Below are positions 1-8,182 of a stretch of 64,000 bases of DNA, one piece after another. The notes beneath the pieces were generated by a model. The model saw only the letters and a program-made list of their open reading frames with translations, was not told the DNA's origin and did not search any database. Position 1 is the first letter of the stretch; the number at the start of each line of letters is the position of its first letter. Both the position numbers and the translations under genes were made by a program. This stretch comes from Variovorax flavidus (lineage in GTDB: Bacteria > Pseudomonadota > Gammaproteobacteria > Burkholderiales > Burkholderiaceae_C), in contig NZ_JASZYE010000001.1 of NCBI RefSeq assembly GCF_030317145.1, positions 744,001 through 808,000 of the forward strand, written 5' to 3'.

Positions 1-369
1 ATTCACAGTCTTCGCACCGATGGCTTCCTTCATCATGAGTTCTTGCTCACTGATGGCCGACAGGTCCTCGACGCAGAAAATGTTGAGCTTGCAGAGCGCC
101 TCGCGGGCACTTGCGCGAACGGGGATTTCTTCGACGGGAGTTTGTGGACTCAGTTTGATCGGGGCATCAAGACGCTGGGGGCCTTTGGGGCGCCATTCGA
201 ATACGTGAAATTCAAACGCCGTGTCTGCAGAAATCCGCGCCTCGCGTCGTGCCGCCGCATGCTTGCGCTTCGCCTCGTGAATGGCAGCGCGCAACTGTCC
301 GAGACACGCGAGCAGTTCGTCGTCAGGCAGCTGCGCCAAGTCATCGACGGAGCGGATAGTGCGAGACAT
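1..369 (-). CDS. Stand-alone RNA polymerase alpha-CTD-like protein, 3' end off the window
   Basis: The frame is open from an ATG at 367-369 to the window edge, giving 123 codons without a stop. Residues 1-60 form a charged, probably helical region beginning MSRTIRSVDDLAQL and ending in FEWRP. Residues from about 78 match the helix-hairpin-helix fold of the RpoA C-terminal domain: an IPVRASAREAL segment, then VEDLSAISEQEL, then EAIGAKT. It is clearly paralogous to the gene at 23012-23470, sharing V/I-D-D-L-A, F-x-W-R-P, V-E-D-L-S-A-I-S-E and E-A-I-G-A. The position equivalent to E. coli alpha R265, the main DNA-contact arginine, is Ser here. There are no N-terminal assembly domains, so it is not RpoA itself. 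A regulatory role is inference. Confidence 0.75.
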   Translation of the reverse strand, partial: MSRTIRSVDDLAQLPDDELLACLGQLRAAIHEAKRKHAAARREARISADTAFEFHVFEWRPKGPQRLDAPIKLSPQTPVEEIPVRASAREALCKLNIFCVEDLSAISEQELMMKEAIGAKTVN

Positions 370-663
370 AGGTCCCCTTCGGCACATGCATAGTGCAGTG
401 CTGGGCAACATCGCCAATTCTTCAGAATGCGCCCTGTCCTGCTCTATCACCACCGAGCGGAAGAACCCGCTGAGAGGGCTCGTTCTCAGCTGTCACCCTG
501 ACGATCAGGCGGGAACCGTTCCCTGGAGAGCCGTGGCAGCCCGCACATACGCGAGGTCAGCCTAAACCTAATCCAGCAGGAAGCAACGATAGAACAGATT
601 GCGCTGATAGAGCTTCTATCGGTCGCGAAGGGGCGAGAACGAGGTCGCTAAAACCGCACTGGG
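370..663. other. Intergenic stretch, no gene seen
   Basis: These 294 bases lie upstream of the alpha-CTD-like gene and downstream of the acyltransferase. I found no convincing reading frame, no T-tailed hairpin and no RNA gene. It presumably holds the promoter of the leftward alpha-CTD-like gene. Confidence 0.5.
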
Positions 664-1689
664 CTATGACGCGGCTGTGCGAATGACGTGAAAGCGCTTG
701 ACCATCCGGCGTGCGCCGCGCACGAGTGGCCGGTCGACGAGACGGTAGATCAGCGAGCCCACCGCGAGGCACGACGCAAGCGAGAACAGCGAGGTCGCGT
801 AGTTCTCCTCGATCCCCAGGCGCACGTACACGACACGCTCGAGAAAGCCAATCACGAACATGTGCGACAGGTAGGTGGCGTAGCTCGAGTCGCCGATATG
901 GACGATGAAGCGCAGGATGAGCGAACCGGCCCTGCGGATCGGGCCTTCGAGCTGCAAGGCGAACAGAAGCATCAAGAAGCTCGGCACGCCGGCGACCCAG
1001 ATGCGATCGGCCTGATTCTCGTACCCCACCATCCCGAAATAGCAAGCGAGGACCAGCACGAGCGCCAATGGCTTCGGAGTCCGCTGCAGCAGTGGGTGCT
1101 GGTAGACATGAAAGCAGGCCATCCCGAGAACAAAATTGAACCACAGCGTGTTGTGCAGGAACTCGTGGCCGACGGTCTCCTCGTCGAACAGGGCCCCAAT
1201 GGCGTAGAGCGAAACAAGAGCCGCTGTCATCAAGCTCGCAACGTGCAATTTGCCGAAGGCAAGGACGAGGGTGATCAGCCCATAGAAGAGCATCTCGAAG
1301 TTCAGCGACCAGCCAACCATCAGCACGGGGAAAAGCTGGCCGTCGTCCCGAAAGTGCGGAATGAAGAGCAGCGACTGCACGTAGTTGCCGAGATTCGCGA
1401 CTGTCGTTCCCATCACGCTCGGCAGCCGCCACGCGACCAGCAACACCATCGTCGTCACCGCCCAGTACAGCGGCACGATGCGCGTGAGCCTATCAAGCAG
1501 GAACGCCGTCGGGCCGGCGTGCCTCCGGTCGACGACCATGCACATCACGAAGCCGCTGATGACGAAAAAGAGATCGACGCCGAACAGGCCGAACAAGGGC
1601 AAGGTCCAGGTGTGCAGCCAGGCGACGGTGCTAGCCGCTACCGCGCGCAGGATCTGAATCGAATAGTTCTGCTCGGGAGCGTGCGCCAT
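664..1689 (-). CDS. Acyltransferase 3 family membrane protein
   Basis: This 341-residue polytopic membrane protein belongs to the acyltransferase 3 (OafA/ExoZ-like) family, which moves acetyl or other acyl groups onto surface glycans or lipids. Family marks are the N-terminal IQILRAVAAS segment followed by a His (WLHTW) and GVDLFFVISGFVM, then a DRLTRIVPLYW block. About ten hydrophobic segments follow. The loop between the first His helix and GVDLFF is short for the family. I chose the ATG at 1689 over a GTG at 1698 because GAGGTGG lies about 9 bases upstream of the ATG. It stands alone, so the acceptor cannot be named. The C-terminus is basic (RGARRMVKRF). Confidence 0.85.
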   Translation of the reverse strand: MAHAPEQNYSIQILRAVAASTVAWLHTWTLPLFGLFGVDLFFVISGFVMCMVVDRRHAGPTAFLLDRLTRIVPLYWAVTTMVLLVAWRLPSVMGTTVANLGNYVQSLLFIPHFRDDGQLFPVLMVGWSLNFEMLFYGLITLVLAFGKLHVASLMTAALVSLYAIGALFDEETVGHEFLHNTLWFNFVLGMACFHVYQHPLLQRTPKPLALVLVLACYFGMVGYENQADRIWVAGVPSFLMLLFALQLEGPIRRAGSLILRFIVHIGDSSYATYLSHMFVIGFLERVVYVRLGIEENYATSLFSLASCLAVGSLIYRLVDRPLVRGARRMVKRFHVIRTAAS

Positions 1690-1926
1690 GGTCACCACCT
1701 CGCGTGCGGACGTTATGAAGGCATCGCGAAGCAGGCGCCTCGAGAGGCCAGAAATCGTCGCGAACTCCGGTCGATCGCGGGGCTGATCGCCAGGCGATAA
1801 CGGTTGGTGGCGTTAGTTTGCAGAGCCCATCAGACGGCTCAGTATGCGCGTTCTCGCGGCAAAAATCCCGTCGCTGGTTCCCGGGGCGAAGGTCGGATCG
1901 GAGTCTTCTTCGTCTATGAGATGGCA

Positions 1927-2340
1927 TCAGGCGATGCCGTGTTCCACTCGAATCTGCCTTTCGAGCTGCTTCAGAAACTTGGCCCCTCCCTGCACGAGCT
2001 GCACGGCTTCGGGCCGACGCGTCTTGGGAAAATGCTTCTGGGTCCAGGCGCTCATTGCCACCAGCACCGGCAGTAGTTCCAGCCCCTTCTCGGTCAGGCT
2101 GTAGACGGCCTTCTGAGCGTGCGTGGGATCCCCGTTTTTCGTCACGATCCCACTCTCGAGCAGCGAGTTGAGCCGGTCCGCCAGCACGTTGCTGGAGATC
2201 GCCTCCTCGGACTGCAGGAACTCCCGGAAATGGCGCTTGCCCGCGAACATCAGGTCGCGGATGACAAGCAGTGTCCAGCGATCACCCAAGAGTTCCAGGC
2301 CGGTACTGATGGGGCATGTCGATCGGTCGTCGTGTCTCAT
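1927..2340 (-). CDS. HxlR-family winged-helix regulator
   Basis: This 137-residue DNA-binding regulator has the HxlR signature: CPISTGLELLGDRWTLLVIRDLMF near the N-terminus with the conserved early Cys, then RHFREFLQSEEAISSNVLADRL (recognition helix) and a wing ending VYSLTEKGLELLPVL. HxlR proteins are dimers that often sense thiol-reactive compounds through the N-terminal Cys. An upstream in-frame start at 2406 would add 22 residues and cover the palindrome at 2358-2374, so the ATG at 2340 (MRHDDRSTCPIS) is preferred. It diverges from the GFA-domain gene at 2424, its most likely target. Confidence 0.9.
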   Translation of the reverse strand: MRHDDRSTCPISTGLELLGDRWTLLVIRDLMFAGKRHFREFLQSEEAISSNVLADRLNSLLESGIVTKNGDPTHAQKAVYSLTEKGLELLPVLVAMSAWTQKHFPKTRRPEAVQLVQGGAKFLKQLERQIRVEHGIA

Positions 2341-2357
2341 TGAATCAATTTTATACC

Positions 2358-2374
2358 GCTTGCAATTTGCAAGC
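2358..2374. promoter_or_regulatory. Perfect palindrome, probable HxlR operator
   Basis: GCTTGCAA-T-TTGCAAGC is an 8+8 base perfect inverted repeat with a one-base centre. It lies 18 bases upstream of the HxlR start codon and 50 bases upstream of the divergent GFA gene, so a dimer bound here could control both. The assignment to HxlR is by position. Confidence 0.7.
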
Positions 2375-2423
2375 AGTTTCACCAGAATACCAATCTTGAA
2401 TCGCAACCAGTCGAGGAGACCCG

Positions 2424-2846
2424 ATGACCTACCAGCTATACCACGGCAGCTGCCACTGTCAGGCGGTGAAGTACGAAGCGGAGTTCGACATGGCCGCGGG
2501 GAGCAACCGCTGCAATTGCTCCCTTTGCAGCAAGGCGCGTGCGTGGTTTCTTTTCGTGCGAGGCGACAAGTTCAAGCTGCTCGCGGGCGACGACATGCTC
2601 AGCACCTATCAGTGGGTGCCGCCCGGCCGGACCGAGCCTGGTCTCACATACCGCTTCTGTTCGCGATGCGGCATCCGGCTCTACGCCACGGGCGAACTGG
2701 CGCAACTGGGCGGGCGCTTCTATGCAATTCATCTACCCACCGTGGACGATGTGGACAGGGAAGAGCTGGTGCGCGCGCCATTGAACTTCTTCGACAGCGC
2801 ACATGACCGGCCCGATCGGTCACCGGCCGATACCCGGCTGATGTAG
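2424..2846 (+). CDS. GFA/CENP-V domain zinc protein
   Basis: This 140-residue protein has the Mss4-like zinc-binding layout of the GFA family, named after the glutathione-dependent formaldehyde-activating enzyme: GSCHCQAVKYE, CNCSLCSKA and FCSRCGIRLY supply the cysteine ligands of the two zinc sites. Such enzymes are thought to act on glutathione or thiol adducts, but most family members have no proven substrate. It diverges from the HxlR gene, which suggests induction by a reactive aldehyde or electrophile. Length is normal for the family. Confidence 0.9.
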   Translation: MTYQLYHGSCHCQAVKYEAEFDMAAGSNRCNCSLCSKARAWFLFVRGDKFKLLAGDDMLSTYQWVPPGRTEPGLTYRFCSRCGIRLYATGELAQLGGRFYAIHLPTVDDVDREELVRAPLNFFDSAHDRPDRSPADTRLM

Positions 2847-2969
2847 GAGACAGGACAAGGAATGGGGCTCGAAGGGGCCCCTCCTCTGCCATTCACCAGC
2901 GCCCGGTGCATGGCAGGTGTGCAGCAGAGCAGCTTTTCGCACCACCGAGTTGCCGCGTTCCGCATGCAC

Positions 2970-3806
2970 CTACGAACGATGCCTTCTCTCCCAAGAAACC
3001 CGAATGTCATCCACGAGCTCGAGCAGCATGGGTGCGTAGCGTTGAACAAGCTCCTGCTGCTGCCCGGATGCCAGGTGAAAGCCGATGCTGACCGAGTACA
3101 GCGAGCGATCAGGCGCCACCAGCGGTGCGGCGATGGCCGTCAGGCCAGGCTGCCAGCTTGCGACGCAATAGCCGTCGCGAGCAATTCCTCGACCTGCCTC
3201 ATCGATCTCGCGGCGGATTCGTGCCCAATGACTTGCATGCCTTGCGGCCAGCATCTTCATGACGATGTCGCGCTGGGCGGCACTCAAGCCGGCCAGATAG
3301 GCGCGCCCGCCGGCGGTCAGCTCCATCGGAAACCGTGAGCCTTGCTCCGCCCGACGAAATACGCCGCGACGACTTTCCCGCACGGACTCCAGGTAGACCA
3401 TTTCTGATTGATCCGCGACGGCCAGGCCGACGTTGATCTTTTCGCCCTCCGCCACTTTCTTCATCAACGGCAAGGCGATGTCGATGACCGGGACGTCGTA
3501 TCGAAACGCCTGGGCCAGGCTCATGACGGCAACGGTCAGCCGATAGCCACGGCTCTCGTGATCGTAGGCAAGGAAGCCGGCGTCGACCAACGACCGCGTA
3601 AGCCTGCTCACCGTGGGCCGCGGCAGGCCCGTGCGCTCGGCGAGTTCGGCATTGCCCAGCACTGGAACGCCGACTCGAAACGATCGAAGAAGCTGCAGCC
3701 CCCGCTCCAGGGATTGGCTTCCCGACGTCGAGCGCGTGAAGGTGCCGCTTTCCCTGGTCTGGGCTCTGGTCGATACGGCAGGAAGTTGTTTGGTGGAGCC
3801 GGCCAA
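2970..3806 (-). CDS. IclR-family transcriptional regulator
   Basis: This 278-residue protein has the IclR plan: an N-terminal helix-turn-helix (SQSLERGLQLLRSF, then LAERTGLPRPTVSRLTRSLV, residues about 30-90) and a C-terminal effector domain (GRAYLAGLS, DGYCVASWQPGLTAIAAPL). The apparent start is a TTG: a stop lies three codons upstream and no ATG occurs before the DNA-binding domain. It diverges from the crotonase-CoA-transferase-dehydrogenase-Bug genes and probably controls them in response to a ligand of that pathway. No clear ribosome binding site precedes the TTG, and an operator-like palindrome sits immediately upstream, so autoregulation is likely. Confidence 0.9.
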   Translation of the reverse strand: MAGSTKQLPAVSTRAQTRESGTFTRSTSGSQSLERGLQLLRSFRVGVPVLGNAELAERTGLPRPTVSRLTRSLVDAGFLAYDHESRGYRLTVAVMSLAQAFRYDVPVIDIALPLMKKVAEGEKINVGLAVADQSEMVYLESVRESRRGVFRRAEQGSRFPMELTAGGRAYLAGLSAAQRDIVMKMLAARHASHWARIRREIDEAGRGIARDGYCVASWQPGLTAIAAPLVAPDRSLYSVSIGFHLASGQQQELVQRYAPMLLELVDDIRVSWERRHRS

Positions 3807-3817
3807 TGCGTTTCACA

Positions 3818-3834
3818 ATTTCGCTTATCGAAAT
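3818..3834. promoter_or_regulatory. Inverted repeat, probable IclR operator
   Basis: ATTTCG-CTTAT-CGAAAT is a perfect 6+6 inverted repeat with a 5-base spacer. It lies 12 bases upstream of the IclR TTG start and 97 bases upstream of the crotonase ATG. IclR-family operators are typically short palindromes of this size in the divergent promoter region. Binding itself is inferred. Confidence 0.7.
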
Positions 3835-3930
3835 CGTACCCTATCGCAGCCGCGGGTGTTTGCCAATAATCCGCCCAAGAGCTGCACCTTCGGGAGGCAG
3901 GCCATGCGAACCAAACGGAGACAAGAACCA

Positions 3931-4704
3931 ATGAGTGACATCCAAGACCTTCGCATCGTTCACGATGGCGCCGTTGCCCTCGTCGAGATGGATCGTCCGC
4001 CTCACAACTTCGTTGACGCCGATTTCATGCAGCGGCTTGCGGACGCCCTTGAGCGCCTGGATCAGGTCGACACCTGCCGAGCGGTCGTGCTGATGTCGGC
4101 CGGAAAGAACTTCTGCGCCGGCGCGGATTTCAGCGGCGCGGTCCGGTCCGAAGACTCCGTCAACCCGTCGGCGTTCTATGTTCATGCAATGCGGCTCTTC
4201 GGCACGTCGAAGCCGATCGTGGCCGCGGTGAATGGCGCAGCCGTGGGCGCGGGACTTGGGCTGACTCTGGCTGCGGACTTTCGCGTTGCCGGTCCCGGCA
4301 CGCGATTCAGCGCGAACTTCAACAGGCTGGGCTTCCATCCCGGGTTCGGACTCACGCTGACACTTCCGCGTCTCATCGGCGAGCAGAAGGCATCACTGCT
4401 CTTCTACACCGGCCGTCGGATCGGTGGCGAAGAGGCGGCCAGGATTGGATTGGCCGATGAGGTGGCCGCCGATGATGCCGAGATTCGTACCCGAGCCATC
4501 GCGCTGGCGCAAGAGATCGCGGCTTCTGCGCCATTGGCTGTGGAGAGTACGCGTGCAGCGCTTCGAGCAGATCTTCAGAAGCGCGTTGCACAAGCCAACC
4601 AGCACGAGCTGTCGGTCCAACTCGGACAGTTTCGAACCGAAGACTTCAAGGAAGGCGTGGCAGCCATGGCGGAGCGCCGTCTCCCTGTCTTCCACCGCCG
4701 CTGA
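3931..4704 (+). CDS. Enoyl-CoA hydratase/isomerase (crotonase) family protein
   Basis: This 257-residue crotonase-fold enzyme has both oxyanion-hole segments: SAGKNFCAGADFSG near residues 51-64 and AAVNGAAVGAGLGL near 94-107. The start is the ATG at 3931 with GGAG at 3917-3920; an in-frame ATG at 3904 lacks a site. The helix that normally carries the first catalytic Glu of hydratases reads NFNRLGFHPGFG, with no Glu at the expected place by my alignment from memory. It may therefore be an isomerase or another crotonase-type enzyme rather than a classical hydratase. It is the first gene of a catabolic operon with a CoA-transferase and an acyl-CoA dehydrogenase. Confidence 0.88.
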   Translation: MSDIQDLRIVHDGAVALVEMDRPPHNFVDADFMQRLADALERLDQVDTCRAVVLMSAGKNFCAGADFSGAVRSEDSVNPSAFYVHAMRLFGTSKPIVAAVNGAAVGAGLGLTLAADFRVAGPGTRFSANFNRLGFHPGFGLTLTLPRLIGEQKASLLFYTGRRIGGEEAARIGLADEVAADDAEIRTRAIALAQEIAASAPLAVESTRAALRADLQKRVAQANQHELSVQLGQFRTEDFKEGVAAMAERRLPVFHRR

Positions 4705-4734
4705 ATCACGTAGCTGGATCCCGACCTTAACTTG

Positions 4735-5961
4735 ATGAATTCGATGAACAACGCCAACACTGGCAAGACGCCCGCTGCAGGGCCGCTTGACGGCATTCGT
4801 GTACTTGACCTTACTTCGGTGGTGCTGGGGCCGCTCGCCACGCAGGTGCTCGCAGACTTCGGCGCCGATGTGATCAAGATCGAAGGTCCGGAGGGCGACC
4901 TGATGCGGGCCAACGGCGTGTCGCTCCATCCGGGAATGAGTTCGATCTTCCTCGCCCTCAATCGCAACAAGCGGTCCGTCGTGCTGGACCTGAAGGCAGA
5001 GGAAGGCGCGGCCGCGCTGCGCCACTTGCTCAAGACAGCCGATGTTCTGGTGCACAACATGCGCGTTGCGGCGATCGAACGCCTGGGCTTTGGCTATGAA
5101 GCGGTCAAGGCGATCAATCCTCGCATCGTCTACGTCGCTGCGACGGGCTTTCAGCAGAGTGGGCCGGATCGCGACAAGCCCGCCTTCGACGACATCATCC
5201 AGGCCGCGTGCGGACTTGCGAGCGTCGCGTCTGTCGGCCGCGATTCCCCGGGCTATGTGCCAAGCCTGATCGCTGACAAGACGACAGGTCTTGTGGTTTC
5301 GAATGCCGTCATGGCGGCACTTGTGCACCGGGAGCGCAAGGGTGACGGACAGTATGTCGAGGTGCCGATGCTCGAAACCATGGCTGCATTCACGCTGGCC
5401 GAGCACATGGGCGGGCTGACATTTCCAGGATCGACCGTGCAAGCCGGCTACGCCCGCCTGATGGGTGGCGGTAGGCAACCCGCCCGAACCAGCGACGGCT
5501 GGATCGGTCTCCTGCCCTACACACCAAAGCATTGGAGGGCGTTCTTCAGCGCAGCAGGTCACGAGGAGATCTGCAACCGGTACGACCTGTCGGATCGGCA
5601 TCAGCTCAACAAGAACATCAAGTCGCTCTACCGACATCTTGGCGAGATCATGCCCTCGCGAAGCACCGATGAATGGCTGGCGCTGTGCGAGCAGCTCGAC
5701 ATTCCGGCAACAAGGATCTATTCGCTGGACGAACTTCCTCGGCATCCGCAATTGATGGCATCCGGGCTGTTCGAAGAGAGCACGCATCCCACCGAGGGGC
5801 CGATCAACGAGCTTCGTCCAACCACCCTTTTTCAAAGCACGCCGGCATTGATCCGGCGCCCGGCGCCGACCCTTGGCCAGCACACGAATGAGGTGCTGAC
5901 GGAGGCCGGCTACGAGGCGCCAGACACGGGAATCCGCGCCGAGGCCATTTCATCCAACTAA
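4735..5961 (+). CDS. Class III CoA-transferase (CaiB/BaiF family)
   Basis: This protein of about 408 residues begins, after a short linker, with the family opening GPLDGIRVLDLTSVVLGP and GADVIKIEGPEGD. The catalytic Asp, which forms the acyl-anhydride intermediate, is expected in PAFDDIIQAACGL near residue 160. It should move CoA between an acyl-CoA donor and a free carboxylic acid, activating the imported substrate for the dehydrogenase encoded next. The start is uncertain: TTG 4732, ATG 4735 and ATG 4744 are all in frame. It lies 30 bases after the crotonase and 23 before the dehydrogenase, consistent with one operon. Confidence 0.9.
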   Translation: MNSMNNANTGKTPAAGPLDGIRVLDLTSVVLGPLATQVLADFGADVIKIEGPEGDLMRANGVSLHPGMSSIFLALNRNKRSVVLDLKAEEGAAALRHLLKTADVLVHNMRVAAIERLGFGYEAVKAINPRIVYVAATGFQQSGPDRDKPAFDDIIQAACGLASVASVGRDSPGYVPSLIADKTTGLVVSNAVMAALVHRERKGDGQYVEVPMLETMAAFTLAEHMGGLTFPGSTVQAGYARLMGGGRQPARTSDGWIGLLPYTPKHWRAFFSAAGHEEICNRYDLSDRHQLNKNIKSLYRHLGEIMPSRSTDEWLALCEQLDIPATRIYSLDELPRHPQLMASGLFEESTHPTEGPINELRPTTLFQSTPALIRRPAPTLGQHTNEVLTEAGYEAPDTGIRAEAISSN

Positions 5962-5984
5962 CCCAGGCAAAGAGACAGAGGCAA

Positions 5985-7151
5985 ATGGATTTCGAGTTGA
6001 ACGAAGAGCACAGGATGCTCAAGGACCTGGTCGCCCGCTTCGTGCGCGACGAGTTGATTCCACTGGAGCCCGCCGTGCTGGCGCGCGAGGCCGTGACCGG
6101 CGAGTGCAGCTTGCTGCCGCCGGAGCATGAACGACTGAGTGCGTTGTCTCGCGAGCTCGGCCTTTGGGGGCTCGATGCACCGGCGGAGATGGAGGGTTTC
6201 GATCTGCCGGTGACAGCGATGGTCGGCGTCAACGAGGAGCTCGGGAAGACCATCACGCCCTTCGAACTCCCTCCTGATTCTCCCAACTTGCGCATGCTCC
6301 TCAAGACGGCATCCGACGCCCAGCGCGCCACCTACCTGGCGCCCTATGCGCGCGGCGAGACGGTTTCGGCGATCGCCATTTCGGAGCCTGGCGCAGGGGC
6401 CGATCCATCGGCCATCAGCACTCGGGCCGTGCGCGACGGTGACGAATGGGTGCTCAACGGCCGCAAGATCTGGATCAGCCGCGCGGCTCGCGCGGACTGG
6501 ACCATCGTGATGGCGGTCACCGACAAGTCCAAGGGCGCCCGCGGCGGCATCTCCGCATTCATCGTCGATCGCGACACGGCAGGCTTCAAGGTCGAGCGAC
6601 GCATCCCGATGATTGGCGGTGTTTCGACGTACGAGGTGCTGCTGGAAGACTGTCGCATTCCATCGACGCAGCTGCTGGGTGAGGAGGGTTCCGGCTTCGG
6701 CCCCATGCAAGCCCGTCTTTCGAGTCGCCGCGTGCAGATGGCCGCATGGTGCATCGGCAGGGCGCAGCGCGCGCTGGACATGCTTTGCGAGTACGCCCCG
6801 CAACGGAAGACGTTCGGGTCGTCCCTTGCAGAGCGCCAGACCATTCAATGGTGGATCGCGGATGCGGCCACTCGAATCCATGCCTGCCGCCTGATGACAT
6901 ACGAGGCTGCGGCTCGCATCGATCGTGGCGAAGAGGCGCGCACGCAAGTCTCGATGATCAAGGTCTACGCAACCGAGATGGCGTGGGAGGTGATCGACCG
7001 AGTCATGCAGTCTTTCGGTGCGATGGGCATGACCAAGGAGATGCCGCTGCAACAAATGGCCAACGAAACCCGGCTGATGCGCATCTACGAAGGCCCGAGC
7101 GAGGTCCATCGCTGGGTCATCGCGCGCGACTTGCTTGGACTGAAACGCTGA
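5985..7151 (+). CDS. Acyl-CoA dehydrogenase
   Basis: This 388-residue flavoprotein should oxidise an acyl-CoA to its enoyl-CoA, passing electrons to ETF. The N-terminal helical domain (DFELNEEHRMLKDLVARFVR), the central beta domain (AISEPGAGADPSAISTRA; WVLNGRKIWISRA) and the C-terminal helical domain (RKTFGSSLAERQ; QSFGAMGMTKEMPL) are all present. The catalytic base is expected in IYEGPSEVHRW near residue 370, placed as in medium-chain dehydrogenases. Its neighbours, a CoA-transferase, a crotonase and a Bug binding protein, suggest breakdown of an imported organic acid. The substrate cannot be read from the sequence. Confidence 0.92.
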   Translation: MDFELNEEHRMLKDLVARFVRDELIPLEPAVLAREAVTGECSLLPPEHERLSALSRELGLWGLDAPAEMEGFDLPVTAMVGVNEELGKTITPFELPPDSPNLRMLLKTASDAQRATYLAPYARGETVSAIAISEPGAGADPSAISTRAVRDGDEWVLNGRKIWISRAARADWTIVMAVTDKSKGARGGISAFIVDRDTAGFKVERRIPMIGGVSTYEVLLEDCRIPSTQLLGEEGSGFGPMQARLSSRRVQMAAWCIGRAQRALDMLCEYAPQRKTFGSSLAERQTIQWWIADAATRIHACRLMTYEAAARIDRGEEARTQVSMIKVYATEMAWEVIDRVMQSFGAMGMTKEMPLQQMANETRLMRIYEGPSEVHRWVIARDLLGLKR

Positions 7152-7181
7152 CCCCATACATCTACTTCAGGAGACAACAAC

Positions 7182-8180
7182 ATGATCGATCGCAGACTGA
7201 ATCGCCGACAGATCTCGGCGCTTGCCCTTTCGGGCATTGCATCGCTGGGCCTTGGACTTCCGGCCGTGGGCAATGCGCAGGGCGATGCCTATCCCTCGCG
7301 CCCCATCAAGTTCGTCGTTCCATTCCCGCCCGGCAGCGGCACGGACACGACGGCGCGCATGTTCGCAAAGAAAATCGGCGAGCTGGCCGGCCAGCCGGTC
7401 ACTGTAGAGAACAAGCCGGGCGGCAATGGCTTCATTGGCGTCCAGGCCGTACTGAACGCTCCTGCGGATGGCTACACGGTATTCATCGGAAGCAACTCGA
7501 CCTTGTCGACCAACGCCGCGACTTTCAAGAAGCTGCCGTACGACCCGATCGCCGACTTCGCGCCGATTACATTGCTGTCGCGCGGGCCGTGCCTGATCGT
7601 CGTACCGCCGAATTCGCCGTACAAGACGTTGAACGATCTCATCGCCGCAGCGAAGAAGCAGCCTGGCGCGCTCAACTACGCGAGCGGCTCCGTCTCGTAC
7701 ACGCTGTACACGGAATGGCTGAACGAGCTGGCGAAAATCAAGACGACTGCGATCAACTACAAGGGTGCGGGCGACGCGATCAATGTGACGATGGCGGGCA
7801 CGGTGGATTTCTCTGTCGTCGACGCAAGCGGTGCGATCGAGTTGGTCAAGGGCGGGCGCCTGCATGCGCTGGCGTACACGGCGCCGGAGCGTACGCCGCT
7901 TCTTCCCGATGTCCCGACGTCAGCCGAAGCTGGAATGCCGGGTTACCTGGCCTACAACTGGGTGGCGGCTGCCGTACCGACGAAGACGCCACCAGAAGCG
8001 GTGAAGCGTTTGAGCACGCTGTTTGAACAGGCCGGCGCCAGCGCCGAGGTCAAGGACTACTACTCGCGCCAATCCACGACCTTGTTGATGACGGGCGCCG
8101 CGGAGATGCGCAAGTACCAGATCGACGAGATCGCGCGATGGAAGCGCCTGGCGACTACCACGGGTCTCGAACTGCTCTGA
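7182..8180 (+). CDS. Bug/TctC-family periplasmic solute-binding protein
   Basis: This 332-residue protein has a Tat-like leader (RRQISALALSGIASLGLG, cleavage probably after GNAQ near residue 34) and the Bug signatures YPSRPIKFVVPFPPGSGTD, VENKPGGNGFIG and LPYDPIADFAPI. Bug proteins bind carboxylates in the periplasm. Some feed TctAB transporters, but many, as here, have no transporter genes beside them. It is the last gene of the IclR-linked catabolic operon, so its ligand is probably the acid activated by the CoA-transferase. It is convergent, with a 2-base gap, to the small membrane protein gene at 8183. Confidence 0.92.
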   Translation: MIDRRLNRRQISALALSGIASLGLGLPAVGNAQGDAYPSRPIKFVVPFPPGSGTDTTARMFAKKIGELAGQPVTVENKPGGNGFIGVQAVLNAPADGYTVFIGSNSTLSTNAATFKKLPYDPIADFAPITLLSRGPCLIVVPPNSPYKTLNDLIAAAKKQPGALNYASGSVSYTLYTEWLNELAKIKTTAINYKGAGDAINVTMAGTVDFSVVDASGAIELVKGGRLHALAYTAPERTPLLPDVPTSAEAGMPGYLAYNWVAAAVPTKTPPEAVKRLSTLFEQAGASAEVKDYYSRQSTTLLMTGAAEMRKYQIDEIARWKRLATTTGLELL

Positions 8181-8182
8181 GC

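Noticed and set aside
557..1432. Long reading frame on the minus strand overlapping the acyltransferase
   Set aside because: It is an Arg/Ala/Pro-rich shadow of the acyltransferase gene in another phase, with no protein motifs.
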